From: Bacteroidota bacterium
GTDB lineage: Bacteria > Bacteroidota > Bacteroidia > Flavobacteriales > Weeksellaceae
Length of the DNA: 64,000 nt
Assembly (NCBI GenBank): GCA_023457935.1
Contig: JAEXBA010000041.1
Coordinates: 16,114-80,113, forward strand
Direction: 5' to 3'
The translations under genes and the position numbers were made by a program. A model generated the notes under the pieces. That model did no database searches. It was not told the DNA's origin and worked only from the letters and a program-made list of their open reading frames with translations. Every line of letters begins with the position of its first letter. The first letter of the stretch is position 1. Shown one piece after another: positions 9,176-16,464 of the stretch.

Positions 9176-9183
9176 CAAATATA
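9176..9183 (-). promoter_or_regulatory. -7 box (TATATTTG) abutting a start codon
   Basis: TATATTTG on the minus strand ends three bases before the ATG of serine hydrolase copy 2. In Bacteroidota transcription begins a few bases after this box, so the mRNA would be leaderless. A TTTG at 9203-9200, inside the glyS terminator loop, lies 16 bases upstream. Confidence 0.55.
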
Positions 9184-9186
9184 TTC

Positions 9187-9213
9187 AAAAAAAATCCCGC
9201 AAAAACTGCGGGA
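9187..9213 (-). terminator. Rho-independent terminator of glyS
   Basis: On the minus strand TCCCGC and GCGGGA form a 6-bp GC-rich stem with a 7-base loop, followed by an eight-T run. It lies just after the glyS stop. Confidence 0.85.
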
Positions 9214-9237
9214 AAATATTTGTGCTGTTAAAGTTTA

Positions 9238-10779
9238 TTAAATTTTCGAAAGCAGCGTTCTGAAGTTTACTTTCTCATCAATAATTCTTCTTAAATCGGC
9301 GACAGCAACTCTTTCCTGTTTCATTGTATCGCGTTCTCTTAAAGTTACGGTGTTGTCATTCAGAGAATCGTGGTCAACGGTGATGCAGAAAGGCGTTCCG
9401 ATGGCATCCATTCTTCTGTAGCGTTTTCCGATGGCGTCTTTTTCTTCGTAATAAACGTTGAAATCATACTTCAGATCGTCGTAGATTTTTGTTGCAAATT
9501 CAGGCAGTCCGTCTTTTTTCACCAAAGGCAGAATTGCAGCTTTTACCGGAGCCAAAGCCGGTGGAAGTGAAAGTACCGTTCTTTCGGAACCGTCTTCCAA
9601 AGTTTCGTTTTTCAGGCAGTGCGACATTAAAGCGAGGAACATTCTGTCCAGACCGATGGAAGTTTCCACCACATACGGAACATAGTTTTCGTTTCTTTCC
9701 GGATCGAAATACTGAAGCTTTCTTCCTGAAAATTTCTCGTGCGCGCCCAAGTCGAAATCGGTTCTCGAGTGAATCCCTTCCAACTCTTTAAAGCCAAACG
9801 GAAACTTAAACTCAATATCTGCTGCAGCGTTGGCGTAATGCGCCAGTTTTTCGTGATCGTGGAATTTATAGTTTTCCTGTCCCAAACCAAGCGCCAAATG
9901 CCAGTTCAAACGTTTTTCTTTCCATTCTTCGTAAAATTTCAGTTCAGTTCCCGGCGGAACGAAAAACTGCATTTCCATCTGCTCGAATTCACGCATTCTG
10001 AAGATAAACTGCCTTGCAACAATCTCGTTTCTGAACGCTTTTCCAATCTGTGCAATTCCGAAAGGAAGTTTATGTCTTGATGTTTTCTGAACATTCAGAA
10101 AGTTCACAAAAATTCCCTGTGCGGTTTCCGGACGGAGATAAAGGTCGGTTGCGTTTTCCGCAGAAGCACCTAATTTTGTTCCGAACATCAGGTTGAATTG
10201 GCGAACATCGGTCCAGTTTTTAGAACCGGTATCAGGATCGGCAATTTCCAGTTCTTCAATCAAAGCTTTTACGTCTGCAAGATTTTCAGTTTCCAGAGAT
10301 TTAGCCATTCTTGAAAGGATGGTTTTCTGCTTTTCGCGGTATTCCATCACACGCGGATTCGTGCTTTCAAACTGTTCTTTATCAAAAGCATCACCGAATC
10401 TTTTTGCGGCCTTATCAATTTCTTTCTGTGCTTTGTCTTCCACTTTCGCGCAGTAATCTTCAATAAGAACATCGGCGCGGAAACGTTTTTTGGAATCTTT
10501 ATTGTCAATCAAAGGATCGTTGAACGCATCAACGTGGCCGGAAGCTTTCCAAGTTGTCGGATGCATCAGAATTGCAGAATCAATCCCGACAATGTTTTCA
10601 TTCAGCTGAACCATTGCTTTCCACCAATACTGCTTGATGTTGTTTTTCAGTTCAGCGCCGTTCTGTCCGTAATCGTAAACCGCTGAAAGTCCGTCATATA
10701 TCTCACTCGAAGGAAAAATAAAACCATATTCTTTTGCGTGGGAAACCACATTTTTGAAAACATCTTCCTGCTTTGCCAT
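9238..10779 (-). CDS. glyS: Glycine--tRNA ligase, single-chain dimeric type
   Basis: Charges tRNA-Gly with glycine. 513 residues of the class II, alpha2 type found in Bacteroidota, eukaryotes and archaea rather than the two-subunit form. The N-terminus has the S-S-E-I-Y-D-G-L-x-x-x-Y-D-Y-G segment. Motif 2 is seen as F-R-N-E-I and motif 3 as E-T-S-I-G-L-D-R, and the C-terminal anticodon-binding domain starts near L-P-P-A-L-A-P. It has its own promoter and terminator. Confidence 0.97.
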   Translation of the reverse strand: MAKQEDVFKNVVSHAKEYGFIFPSSEIYDGLSAVYDYGQNGAELKNNIKQYWWKAMVQLNENIVGIDSAILMHPTTWKASGHVDAFNDPLIDNKDSKKRFRADVLIEDYCAKVEDKAQKEIDKAAKRFGDAFDKEQFESTNPRVMEYREKQKTILSRMAKSLETENLADVKALIEELEIADPDTGSKNWTDVRQFNLMFGTKLGASAENATDLYLRPETAQGIFVNFLNVQKTSRHKLPFGIAQIGKAFRNEIVARQFIFRMREFEQMEMQFFVPPGTELKFYEEWKEKRLNWHLALGLGQENYKFHDHEKLAHYANAAADIEFKFPFGFKELEGIHSRTDFDLGAHEKFSGRKLQYFDPERNENYVPYVVETSIGLDRMFLALMSHCLKNETLEDGSERTVLSLPPALAPVKAAILPLVKKDGLPEFATKIYDDLKYDFNVYYEEKDAIGKRYRRMDAIGTPFCITVDHDSLNDNTVTLRERDTMKQERVAVADLRRIIDEKVNFRTLLSKI

Positions 10780-10798
10780 AAATTCTTGATTTGAAGTG

Positions 10799-10806
10799 CA
10801 AAAGTA
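10799..10806 (-). promoter_or_regulatory. -7 box (TACTTTTG) of glyS
   Basis: TACTTTTG on the minus strand, 19 bases before the glyS ATG. No convincing -33 box. Confidence 0.45.
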
Positions 10807-10837
10807 AGGAAATTGAAAGACTTTTCAGCATTTTTTA

Positions 10838-10931
10838 GGAGCCGGGAACCTGCTTTCGCTACTCGCTTTTTCTTGCGGCGGCGCAGCCGCCGCAAGAAAA
10901 GAGCTCAAACATGCCGCTCAATCAGGGCTAT
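10838..10931. repeat. GC-rich palindromic repeat element (REP-like)
   Basis: A block of about 95 bases between glyS and pyrD that is much richer in G+C than its surroundings. Its core is a perfect inverted repeat: 15-base arms at 10868-10882 and 10886-10900 around a 3-base GCA. Flanks of the type GGGAACCTGCTTTCGCTACT and CGCTCAATCAGGGCT resemble interspersed palindromic elements I know from other flavobacterial genomes. It has no coding potential. Only one copy is seen here, so its being repetitive is inference from memory. Confidence 0.6.
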
Positions 10932-10974
10932 GAAGTAGTAATTCTATTCAAACAGATTTTTCAATCAAGGTAAG

Positions 10975-11007
10975 TTTGTGTTCTGAGGGTTTATTTAAGT
11001 AAATTTG
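10975..11007 (+). promoter_or_regulatory. Promoter of pyrD (TTTG - 21 bp - TAAATTTG)
   Basis: TTTG at 10975-10978 and TAAATTTG at 11000-11007 with 21 bases between match both elements of the Bacteroidota promoter. The ATG follows 17 bases later. Confidence 0.7.
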
Positions 11008-11024
11008 TAAAACCTTTTTTTACA

Positions 11025-12038
11025 ATGTACAAAAGCATTCTCCGTCCGTTTCTGTTCAGTCTTGATCCCGAAAAAGCTCATCACGTAACATTTTCTCTGC
11101 TGAAAAATTTTGGTAGATTGGCAAAACTTTTTTTACCGAAACCTGTTGTTGATAAACGTTTGGAGCGCGAAGTGTTCGGACTGAAATTTAAAAATCCTGT
11201 TGGTTTGGCTGCAGGTCTGGATAAAAATGCGGTCGCTTTTCAGGAATTTGATGATTTGGGATTCGGATTTGTGGAAATCGGAACTTTAACGCCGAAACCA
11301 CAACCCGGAAATGATAAAAAAAGACTGTTCCGTCTCATTGAAGATTCCGGAATTATCAACAGAATGGGCTTCAATAATGAAGGTGTTGATGCTGCAGTTG
11401 AACGTTTGAAGAAAAACAAAAAAGGCATTCTTATTGGAGGAAACATCGGAAAAAATAAAGTAACACCCAACGAAAACGCTGTCGATGATTACATCATCTG
11501 CTTCAACAAACTATTTGATTATGTTGATTATTTCGTCGTAAATGTTTCTTCACCCAACACACCCAATCTTCGTGAACTTCAGGATAAAGAACCTTTAACT
11601 AAACTTTTAGGTGAACTTGAGGAACTGAATTCAAAAAAAGAAAAACCGAAACCGATTCTGCTTAAAATCGCTCCCGATTTGTCTGATGAACAGCTTTTGG
11701 ACATCATTGATATTGTAAAAGAAACCAAAATTGCCGGAGTTATCGCAACCAATACTACGCTTTCCCGCGAAGGTTTAAAATCTGAAAATAAAAAGGAAAC
11801 GGGCGGACTTTCCGGTAAACCTTTAACGAAAAGATCAACTGAAGTGATTCGTTTTCTTTCCGAGAAAAGCGGAAAAGCATTTCCGATTATCGGTGTCGGC
11901 GGAATTCACACTGCAGAAGACGCCATTGAAAAACTCGATGCAGGCGCAAGTCTGATTCAGCTTTACACCGGATTTATCTACGAAGGTCCGGAACTGATTT
12001 CCAAAATCAACAAGAAAATTCTTGAACAGACAAAATAA
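11025..12038 (+). CDS. pyrD: Dihydroorotate dehydrogenase, quinone-dependent (class 2)
   Basis: Oxidises dihydroorotate to orotate in pyrimidine synthesis, passing electrons to menaquinone at the inner membrane. 337 residues, typical of class 2. The N-terminal amphipathic extension (residues 1-40) forms the quinone tunnel. N-V-S-S-P-N-T-P at 173-180 contains the catalytic Ser that marks class 2, and G-x-G-G-I near the C-terminus binds FMN. No terminator is obvious before the next gene. Confidence 0.96.
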   Translation: MYKSILRPFLFSLDPEKAHHVTFSLLKNFGRLAKLFLPKPVVDKRLEREVFGLKFKNPVGLAAGLDKNAVAFQEFDDLGFGFVEIGTLTPKPQPGNDKKRLFRLIEDSGIINRMGFNNEGVDAAVERLKKNKKGILIGGNIGKNKVTPNENAVDDYIICFNKLFDYVDYFVVNVSSPNTPNLRELQDKEPLTKLLGELEELNSKKEKPKPILLKIAPDLSDEQLLDIIDIVKETKIAGVIATNTTLSREGLKSENKKETGGLSGKPLTKRSTEVIRFLSEKSGKAFPIIGVGGIHTAEDAIEKLDAGASLIQLYTGFIYEGPELISKINKKILEQTK

Positions 12039-12129
12039 TTTTCTGAATTTCTTAACGCTAAAATCTGTTAATATTTAGTTTAAACAGTGTCTTTTTCCGT
12101 AACTTTAAAAGATTAAAAAATAAATTTTT

Positions 12130-12894
12130 ATGGGAAGATTAAAAGATAAAGTCGCTATCATTACCGGTGGCGCGATGGGAATGGGCGCAAAAACCGCAGA
12201 ACTTTTTGCCAGAGAAGGCGCAAAAGTGGTGATTGCCGATTACAACTCAGAAAAAGGTCAGTAACAGACTGATAAAATTAAAGCGGAAGGCGGTGAATGC
12301 AGTTTCATAAAAACCGATGTTTCCAATTCGGAAGATATTCAGAATATGGTGAAATTTACTGTAGAAACTTACGGCCGACTTGATGTTGCCGTGAACAATG
12401 CAGCAATTACTCCGGATGACAAACCTTTGGCAGATTTCGATGAAGCGTATTGGGACCGTTTAATGTCGATCGATTTGAAAGGTGTTGCGCTTTGTGTGAA
12501 ATATGAAGTTCAGCAGATGCTGAAACAGGGAAATGGCGGTTCAATTATCAACACCTCTTCTGTGAGCGGAATCCGTCCGCAACCGGGAACGCCGGCTTAT
12601 ATTGCTGCAAAACATGCGGTAATCGGACTTACAAAATCGGCGGCGATGGATTATTCTCCACATCGAATCCGCGTAAATTCCGTTGCACCGGGCGCAATTG
12701 ATACGCCAATGTTGCAGGGCGCACTGAAACAGTTCAACCTGGATCCGGTTGCTTATGCGAAACAGTTGAGTACGCTTGGAAGATTTGCGCAGCCGGAAGA
12801 AGTTGCTGAAGCCAATCTGTGGCTCGCTTCCGATGCTTCGTCATACGTTACAGGAACTGTTCTGAATGTTGATGGTGGTTATACAGCGATGTAA
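12130..12894 (+). pseudogene. Short-chain dehydrogenase/reductase with in-frame stop
   Basis: The frame from the ATG at 12130 encodes a complete 254-position SDR except for a TAA at 12262-12264 (codon 45). Before the stop lies the cofactor motif T-G-G-A-M-G-M-G. After it, in the same frame, come N-N-A-A (89-92), the catalytic Ser region S-S-V-S-G (143-147), Y-I-A-A-K (157-161) and the usual C-terminus V-x-G-G-Y. The break is one nonsense codon; a C-to-T change in CAA is simplest. The rest is unblemished, so the event is recent or a sequence error. A downstream ATG at 12346 would lack the Rossmann loop. Confidence 0.85.
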
Positions 12895-12916
12895 ATTCAG
12901 ATACAAATAAGATGAG

Positions 12917-12943
12917 ATCCACGAAGAAATTCGTGGATTTTTT
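12917..12943 (+). terminator. Rho-independent terminator
   Basis: A perfect 9-bp stem (ATCCACGAA with TTCGTGGAT, GAAA tetraloop) is followed by six T. It serves the dehydrogenase gene and touches the stop codon of the opposing DUF445 gene. Confidence 0.88.
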
Positions 12944-14186
12944 ATATGAAGAAGTGTGCGATGGTATAAATTACAAGTCCAACCAAACCGCCCACCAAAG
13001 TTCCGTTCACACGGATGAACTGAAGGTCTTTTCCGACTTCCAGTTCCAGTTTGTCCGAAAGTTCTTTGCCTTCCCAGTTTCCAACGGTTGAAGAAATCAA
13101 ATCGCCGAACTGATGTGTGTTTTTCAGAATGTATTTGTACGCCGTAACACGAATCCAGTGATCAATTTTGTACTGAAGTTTTTCATCATTCTGAAGATTG
13201 ACAGATAGTTCTGCAATATTTCTCTGAATATATTTTTTCAGCGCGGAATCTTCATTTTCGAGTTCTGCTGAAACTGATTTCTTAATGGAATTCCAGATGT
13301 CCTGAGAATATTGGTTGAGTTTTTCTTCTTTCAGAAAATTTTCGCGCACGTTGCGGAACTCTTCTTCCCATTCTTCATTCTCCTTCAGTTCATTGGCAAA
13401 TGCAAAGAGTTTTGAAGTAATTTCGTTTCGCAAAGAATGTTCCGGATTATTTTCAACATCTTCAAAAAATTTGGAAAGTCCGGAAGTAATTTTGTCGGCA
13501 ATTGCATCATCCACAAACTTCGGAATCAAAGTGAAACTTTCTTTTTTCACCTTTTCACGAACCAAATCCTGATTGTTCACGATGTAAGTTTTAATCTGTT
13601 GCGCAAGTTTGGTCATCACTCTCTGATGGTCATTTCTTTCCAGAATATAATCGAGGCCGTTGCCGATAATCCGGTTCACTTTTACGTCTTCCGACATTTC
13701 TTTCGCTTTGTTGGCAATGAAATTGACCACGGCTTTGTCATCCAGCTTATGCAGAATATCGAGTACAATTGTTGCTGTTTCGTGAAGCAGAACTTCCTGA
13801 TTTCTCGGTTTTGAAAGCCATTCTCCAACAAAATGTGAAACTTTCAGTTTCAGAATATACGGACGAATATTTTGCGGAGAAAGAAAATTATCAACCACGA
13901 AACTTCCGAGATTCCCACCAATCTGTTCTTTTTTATTCTGAATTAAATTGGTGTGTGGAATTTTCAGTCCTAAAGGATGATGGAAAAGCGCTGTAACCGC
14001 GAACCAATCAGCTAAAGCTCCAACCATTGCCGCTTCGGAAAAAGCGCGGACATAACCAATCCAGTGCGAATCATCAGATTTCTGTAAAATCGTCGTTATA
14101 ATAAATATGACCGCCATCAGAACGAAAAGTCCTGTTGCGAAAGCTTTGTATTTGCGGAGCTGTTTCCGTTTTTGCTCATCATTCAT
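12942..14186 (-). CDS. DUF445 family membrane protein
   Basis: 414 residues. A membrane helix lies near the N-terminus (about 15-32), and the DUF445 signature A-x-V-G-A-L-A-D-W-F-A-V-T-A-L-F-x-x-P-L-G follows at about 55-75. The centre is a long charged helical region, and a hydrophobic C-terminal helix ends the protein. The molecular role of the family is unknown. It is divergent from msrB with only 27 bases between starts. Confidence 0.88.
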   Translation of the reverse strand: MNDEQKRKQLRKYKAFATGLFVLMAVIFIITTILQKSDDSHWIGYVRAFSEAAMVGALADWFAVTALFHHPLGLKIPHTNLIQNKKEQIGGNLGSFVVDNFLSPQNIRPYILKLKVSHFVGEWLSKPRNQEVLLHETATIVLDILHKLDDKAVVNFIANKAKEMSEDVKVNRIIGNGLDYILERNDHQRVMTKLAQQIKTYIVNNQDLVREKVKKESFTLIPKFVDDAIADKITSGLSKFFEDVENNPEHSLRNEITSKLFAFANELKENEEWEEEFRNVRENFLKEEKLNQYSQDIWNSIKKSVSAELENEDSALKKYIQRNIAELSVNLQNDEKLQYKIDHWIRVTAYKYILKNTHQFGDLISSTVGNWEGKELSDKLELEVGKDLQFIRVNGTLVGGLVGLVIYTIAHFFI

Positions 14187-14200
14187 TGAATCAAATTTAC

Positions 14201-14208
14201 TAATTTTG
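14201..14208 (+). promoter_or_regulatory. -7 box (TAATTTTG) abutting msrB start
   Basis: TAATTTTG ends five bases before the msrB ATG at 14214, so the transcript would be leaderless or nearly so. The gap to the divergent DUF445 gene is only 27 bases, leaving little choice for the promoter position. Confidence 0.5.
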
Positions 14209-14213
14209 GAAGA

Positions 14214-14735
14214 ATGAAATTTTTAAAATTCATACTGATATTTACATTTCTGCAGGCTTGCTCGCAGACGAATCCACCTTTAAAACCAGCTCCAATGGAA
14301 GATCAATCAGCAAAAAACAATCCATATTATTCCCGTACAGATTCTGCAAAAGTCCGCGCTTCCAACGATGAGTGGAAAAAAGTGCTTTCACCTGAACTGT
14401 ACAGCATTGCGCGAACTGCCGCAACGGAACGACCGCACACCGGGAAATACAATAATTTTGATGAATTGGGCGAATATTACTGTGCTGCGTGTGGAAATCA
14501 TCTATTTAAAAGTGATCAGAAATTTGCTTCAACCTGCGGTTGGCCAAGTTTTTTTGAAGCCGATAGAAACGGAGTGGCTTATCTCCGCGATTCTTCACAT
14601 GGCATGGAAAGAATTGAAGTTGTCTGCAAACGCTGCGACGCGCATTTGGGACATGTTTTCAACGACGGACCACCACCAACAGGAATGCGTTACTGCATGA
14701 ATTCAATCAGTCTGGAGTTTGTGCCGGATAAATAA
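14214..14735 (+). CDS. msrB: Peptide-methionine (R)-S-oxide reductase, lipoprotein
   Basis: Reduces R-methionine sulfoxide in proteins. 173 residues with a lipoprotein signal (hydrophobic residues 5-14, lipobox L-Q-A-C, Cys16), so it acts in the envelope. The zinc cysteines are Cys90/Cys93 and Cys138/Cys141, and the catalytic Cys161 lies in R-Y-C-M-N. Cys108 in S-T-C-G-W-P is a possible resolving residue. A small membrane-protein gene follows immediately. Confidence 0.95.
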   Translation: MKFLKFILIFTFLQACSQTNPPLKPAPMEDQSAKNNPYYSRTDSAKVRASNDEWKKVLSPELYSIARTAATERPHTGKYNNFDELGEYYCAACGNHLFKSDQKFASTCGWPSFFEADRNGVAYLRDSSHGMERIEVVCKRCDAHLGHVFNDGPPPTGMRYCMNSISLEFVPDK

Positions 14736-14739
14736 TTTT

Positions 14740-15024
14740 ATGAATAAACTGAATCAATATTTAAGCTACATTGCTTTGGCGTGTACCTTTTTTCTGATTT
14801 ATTTGGTGGTTCAGTATCTCTTTCCGGAATACTTTAATTACCATATTATTGGAATAGTGCATCAGCTGTTTATTATTCCAGTTCTGGTGATTTCTTTTTT
14901 CACTTTTATTTACAGTACGGTTTTTATGTTCAGGACAAAAGGCAATGAAAAAATCCGGCCTGTTTTTGTTATCAGCTTCATTAATATCACAATATTGGTC
15001 CTGTTGGGTGCTTTTGCTGAATAA
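14740..15024 (+). CDS. Small three-helix membrane protein
   Basis: 94 residues from the ATG at 14740, five bases after the msrB stop; an in-frame start inside msrB at 14719 is unlikely. Three hydrophobic segments (about 9-27, 36-59, 72-91) make it an inner-membrane protein. I do not recognise the family. It is probably co-transcribed with msrB. Confidence 0.7.
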   Translation: MNKLNQYLSYIALACTFFLIYLVVQYLFPEYFNYHIIGIVHQLFIIPVLVISFFTFIYSTVFMFRTKGNEKIRPVFVISFINITILVLLGAFAE

Positions 15025-15094
15025 TAATTACGTTAAGAAATTATAAAATACCGTTAAAGTTTTACAATTTAACCATCTGATATTTATGTTTTTA

Positions 15095-15102
15095 TAAATT
15101 TG
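15095..15102 (+). promoter_or_regulatory. -7 box (TAAATTTG) of the L,D-transpeptidase gene
   Basis: TAAATTTG 33 bases before the ATG at 15136; no good -33 box. Confidence 0.45.
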
Positions 15103-15135
15103 TGTCGCCAAATGAATTTAACATAATATAATTAG

Positions 15136-15900
15136 ATGAAAAAATTGATAGTCGCCCTGGGTGTAACATTTGCTGTAGCAACTTCCTATATTTCTTCCGA
15201 CAAAGTTATTTCAGCAAGCAATAATTCAGCAGAAAAAGATACTGCAGCTGCAATGGTGAAAGCCGATTTCGCAGCCATTAATACAGAAAAAACACTCAGT
15301 GCTTCCGAAGATCTTTATCAGAAAATTTCCTTTGACGGAATCAATAAACTGAACTTTGATGTTTTCGAAAAAGCACTTACCGGCTTTGATAACCTGAAAA
15401 AAGCTGGAAAAATTGATGCCTCTACGAAACTTCTTACAATTTGTGATTTCTCGCTTTCTTCCAATGAAAAAAGACTGTGGATCATCAATACTGAAACCGG
15501 AGAAATTCTTTTCAATTCTTTAGTAGCACACGGAAAAAATACTGGCGAAGAATTTGCCACCAAGTTTTCCAATACTGAAAGTTCGCTTCAGAGCAGTTTG
15601 GGCTTTTACCTAACGGATGCTACTTATGAAGGAGAAAACGGTTATTCACTGCGGCTTTTGGGAATGGACGACGGTTACAATGATGCAGCATTAAGAAGAG
15701 CAGTGGTAATGCACGGCGCAGATTATGTGAGTGAAGAATTTGCCGCACAGCACAAAAGAATCGGCAGAAGCTGGGGTTGTCCGGCAGTTCCGAGAGCTTT
15801 GGCGAAGCCGATCATCAATACAATAAAAGGTAAAAACGTTCTGTTTATCTATTATCCGGATCAGAAATATTTAAGCTCGTCCAAATGGCTGAATGCTTAA
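15136..15900 (+). CDS. Secreted murein L,D-transpeptidase-like protein
   Basis: 254 residues with a signal peptide (residues 1-20). The catalytic segment G-R-S-W-G-C-P-A-V-P near residue 215 has the nucleophilic Cys, and the upstream H-G-A-D-Y supplies the His. This places it in the second YkuD-type family (YkuD_2), common in Bacteroidota. L,D-transpeptidases cross-link peptidoglycan stems or attach proteins to them; whether this family does so is not established. It ends in a terminator shared with the opposing gene. Confidence 0.88.
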   Translation: MKKLIVALGVTFAVATSYISSDKVISASNNSAEKDTAAAMVKADFAAINTEKTLSASEDLYQKISFDGINKLNFDVFEKALTGFDNLKKAGKIDASTKLLTICDFSLSSNEKRLWIINTETGEILFNSLVAHGKNTGEEFATKFSNTESSLQSSLGFYLTDATYEGENGYSLRLLGMDDGYNDAALRRAVVMHGADYVSEEFAAQHKRIGRSWGCPAVPRALAKPIINTIKGKNVLFIYYPDQKYLSSSKWLNA

Positions 15901-15917
15901 ACGCTATTTAAAAACAA

Positions 15918-15948
15918 CAAAAAAGGACCTCAATTGAGGCCCTTTTTT
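15918..15948. terminator. Bidirectional terminator
   Basis: GGACCTCA and TGAGGCCC around a short AT-rich loop form a stem with one mismatch. An A run precedes it and a T run follows, so it can end both the transpeptidase gene and the opposing gene ending at 15947. Confidence 0.75.
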
Positions 15949-16390
15949 AATTTTCGAAAGCGGTTTCAATTTCATCACTGAATTTATAGGAATTCAGCAG
16001 CCAGCCCTCACCATTGTTATAATAGGTGAAGAGAAACGTAATGTAATGATAATCGAATTTCAGCAGGTAAACCTTTCTCATAACTGTATTTCCGATCTTC
16101 TGATCCTTAACAAACTCATAGGATTTGGCTTTTCCGTAACGGCTTTCCATTAAATTAAAGTTTTTGATCGTCTGCGATTCAAGCTGATCCAGTTCATTTT
16201 CCGGGATTATCCATTTCATCCGCAGAATACTGTAGGCATTTGTGATTTTGTTTTTCGAAAGTGAATTCATGACATCTTCTGTAAACGAGTTGATTTCCTG
16301 CGTGGTTTTAAAATAGCTTTTCGAAATTTCCTGCGCTTTCATCATTTGAAGTGAAAAAAACAGGCAGAACAAAAGAGAAAAATATTTCAT
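15947..16390 (-). CDS. Exported protein of unknown function
   Basis: 147 residues with a signal peptide (M-K-Y-F-S-L-L-F, cleavage after M-K-A-Q near residue 19). The mature part is alpha/beta with many aromatic and charged residues and no cysteine. I do not recognise a family. A terminator lies between it and the receptor gene upstream, so it probably has its own promoter. Confidence 0.7.
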   Translation of the reverse strand: MKYFSLLFCLFFSLQMMKAQEISKSYFKTTQEINSFTEDVMNSLSKNKITNAYSILRMKWIIPENELDQLESQTIKNFNLMESRYGKAKSYEFVKDQKIGNTVMRKVYLLKFDYHYITFLFTYYNNGEGWLLNSYKFSDEIETAFEN

Positions 16391-16412
16391 CGGTTAAATT
16401 TTCCTAAAACTA

Positions 16413-16444
16413 AAAAAAGGATTTCAATAAATGAAACCCTTTTC
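16413..16444 (-). terminator. Terminator of the HMA-TonB receptor gene
   Basis: On the minus strand AAGGGTTTCA pairs with TGAAATCCTT (10 bp, one G-U) around a short loop, followed by a T run. Confidence 0.78.
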
Positions 16445-16464
16445 AGTGAAATATAAAGGCGTTT

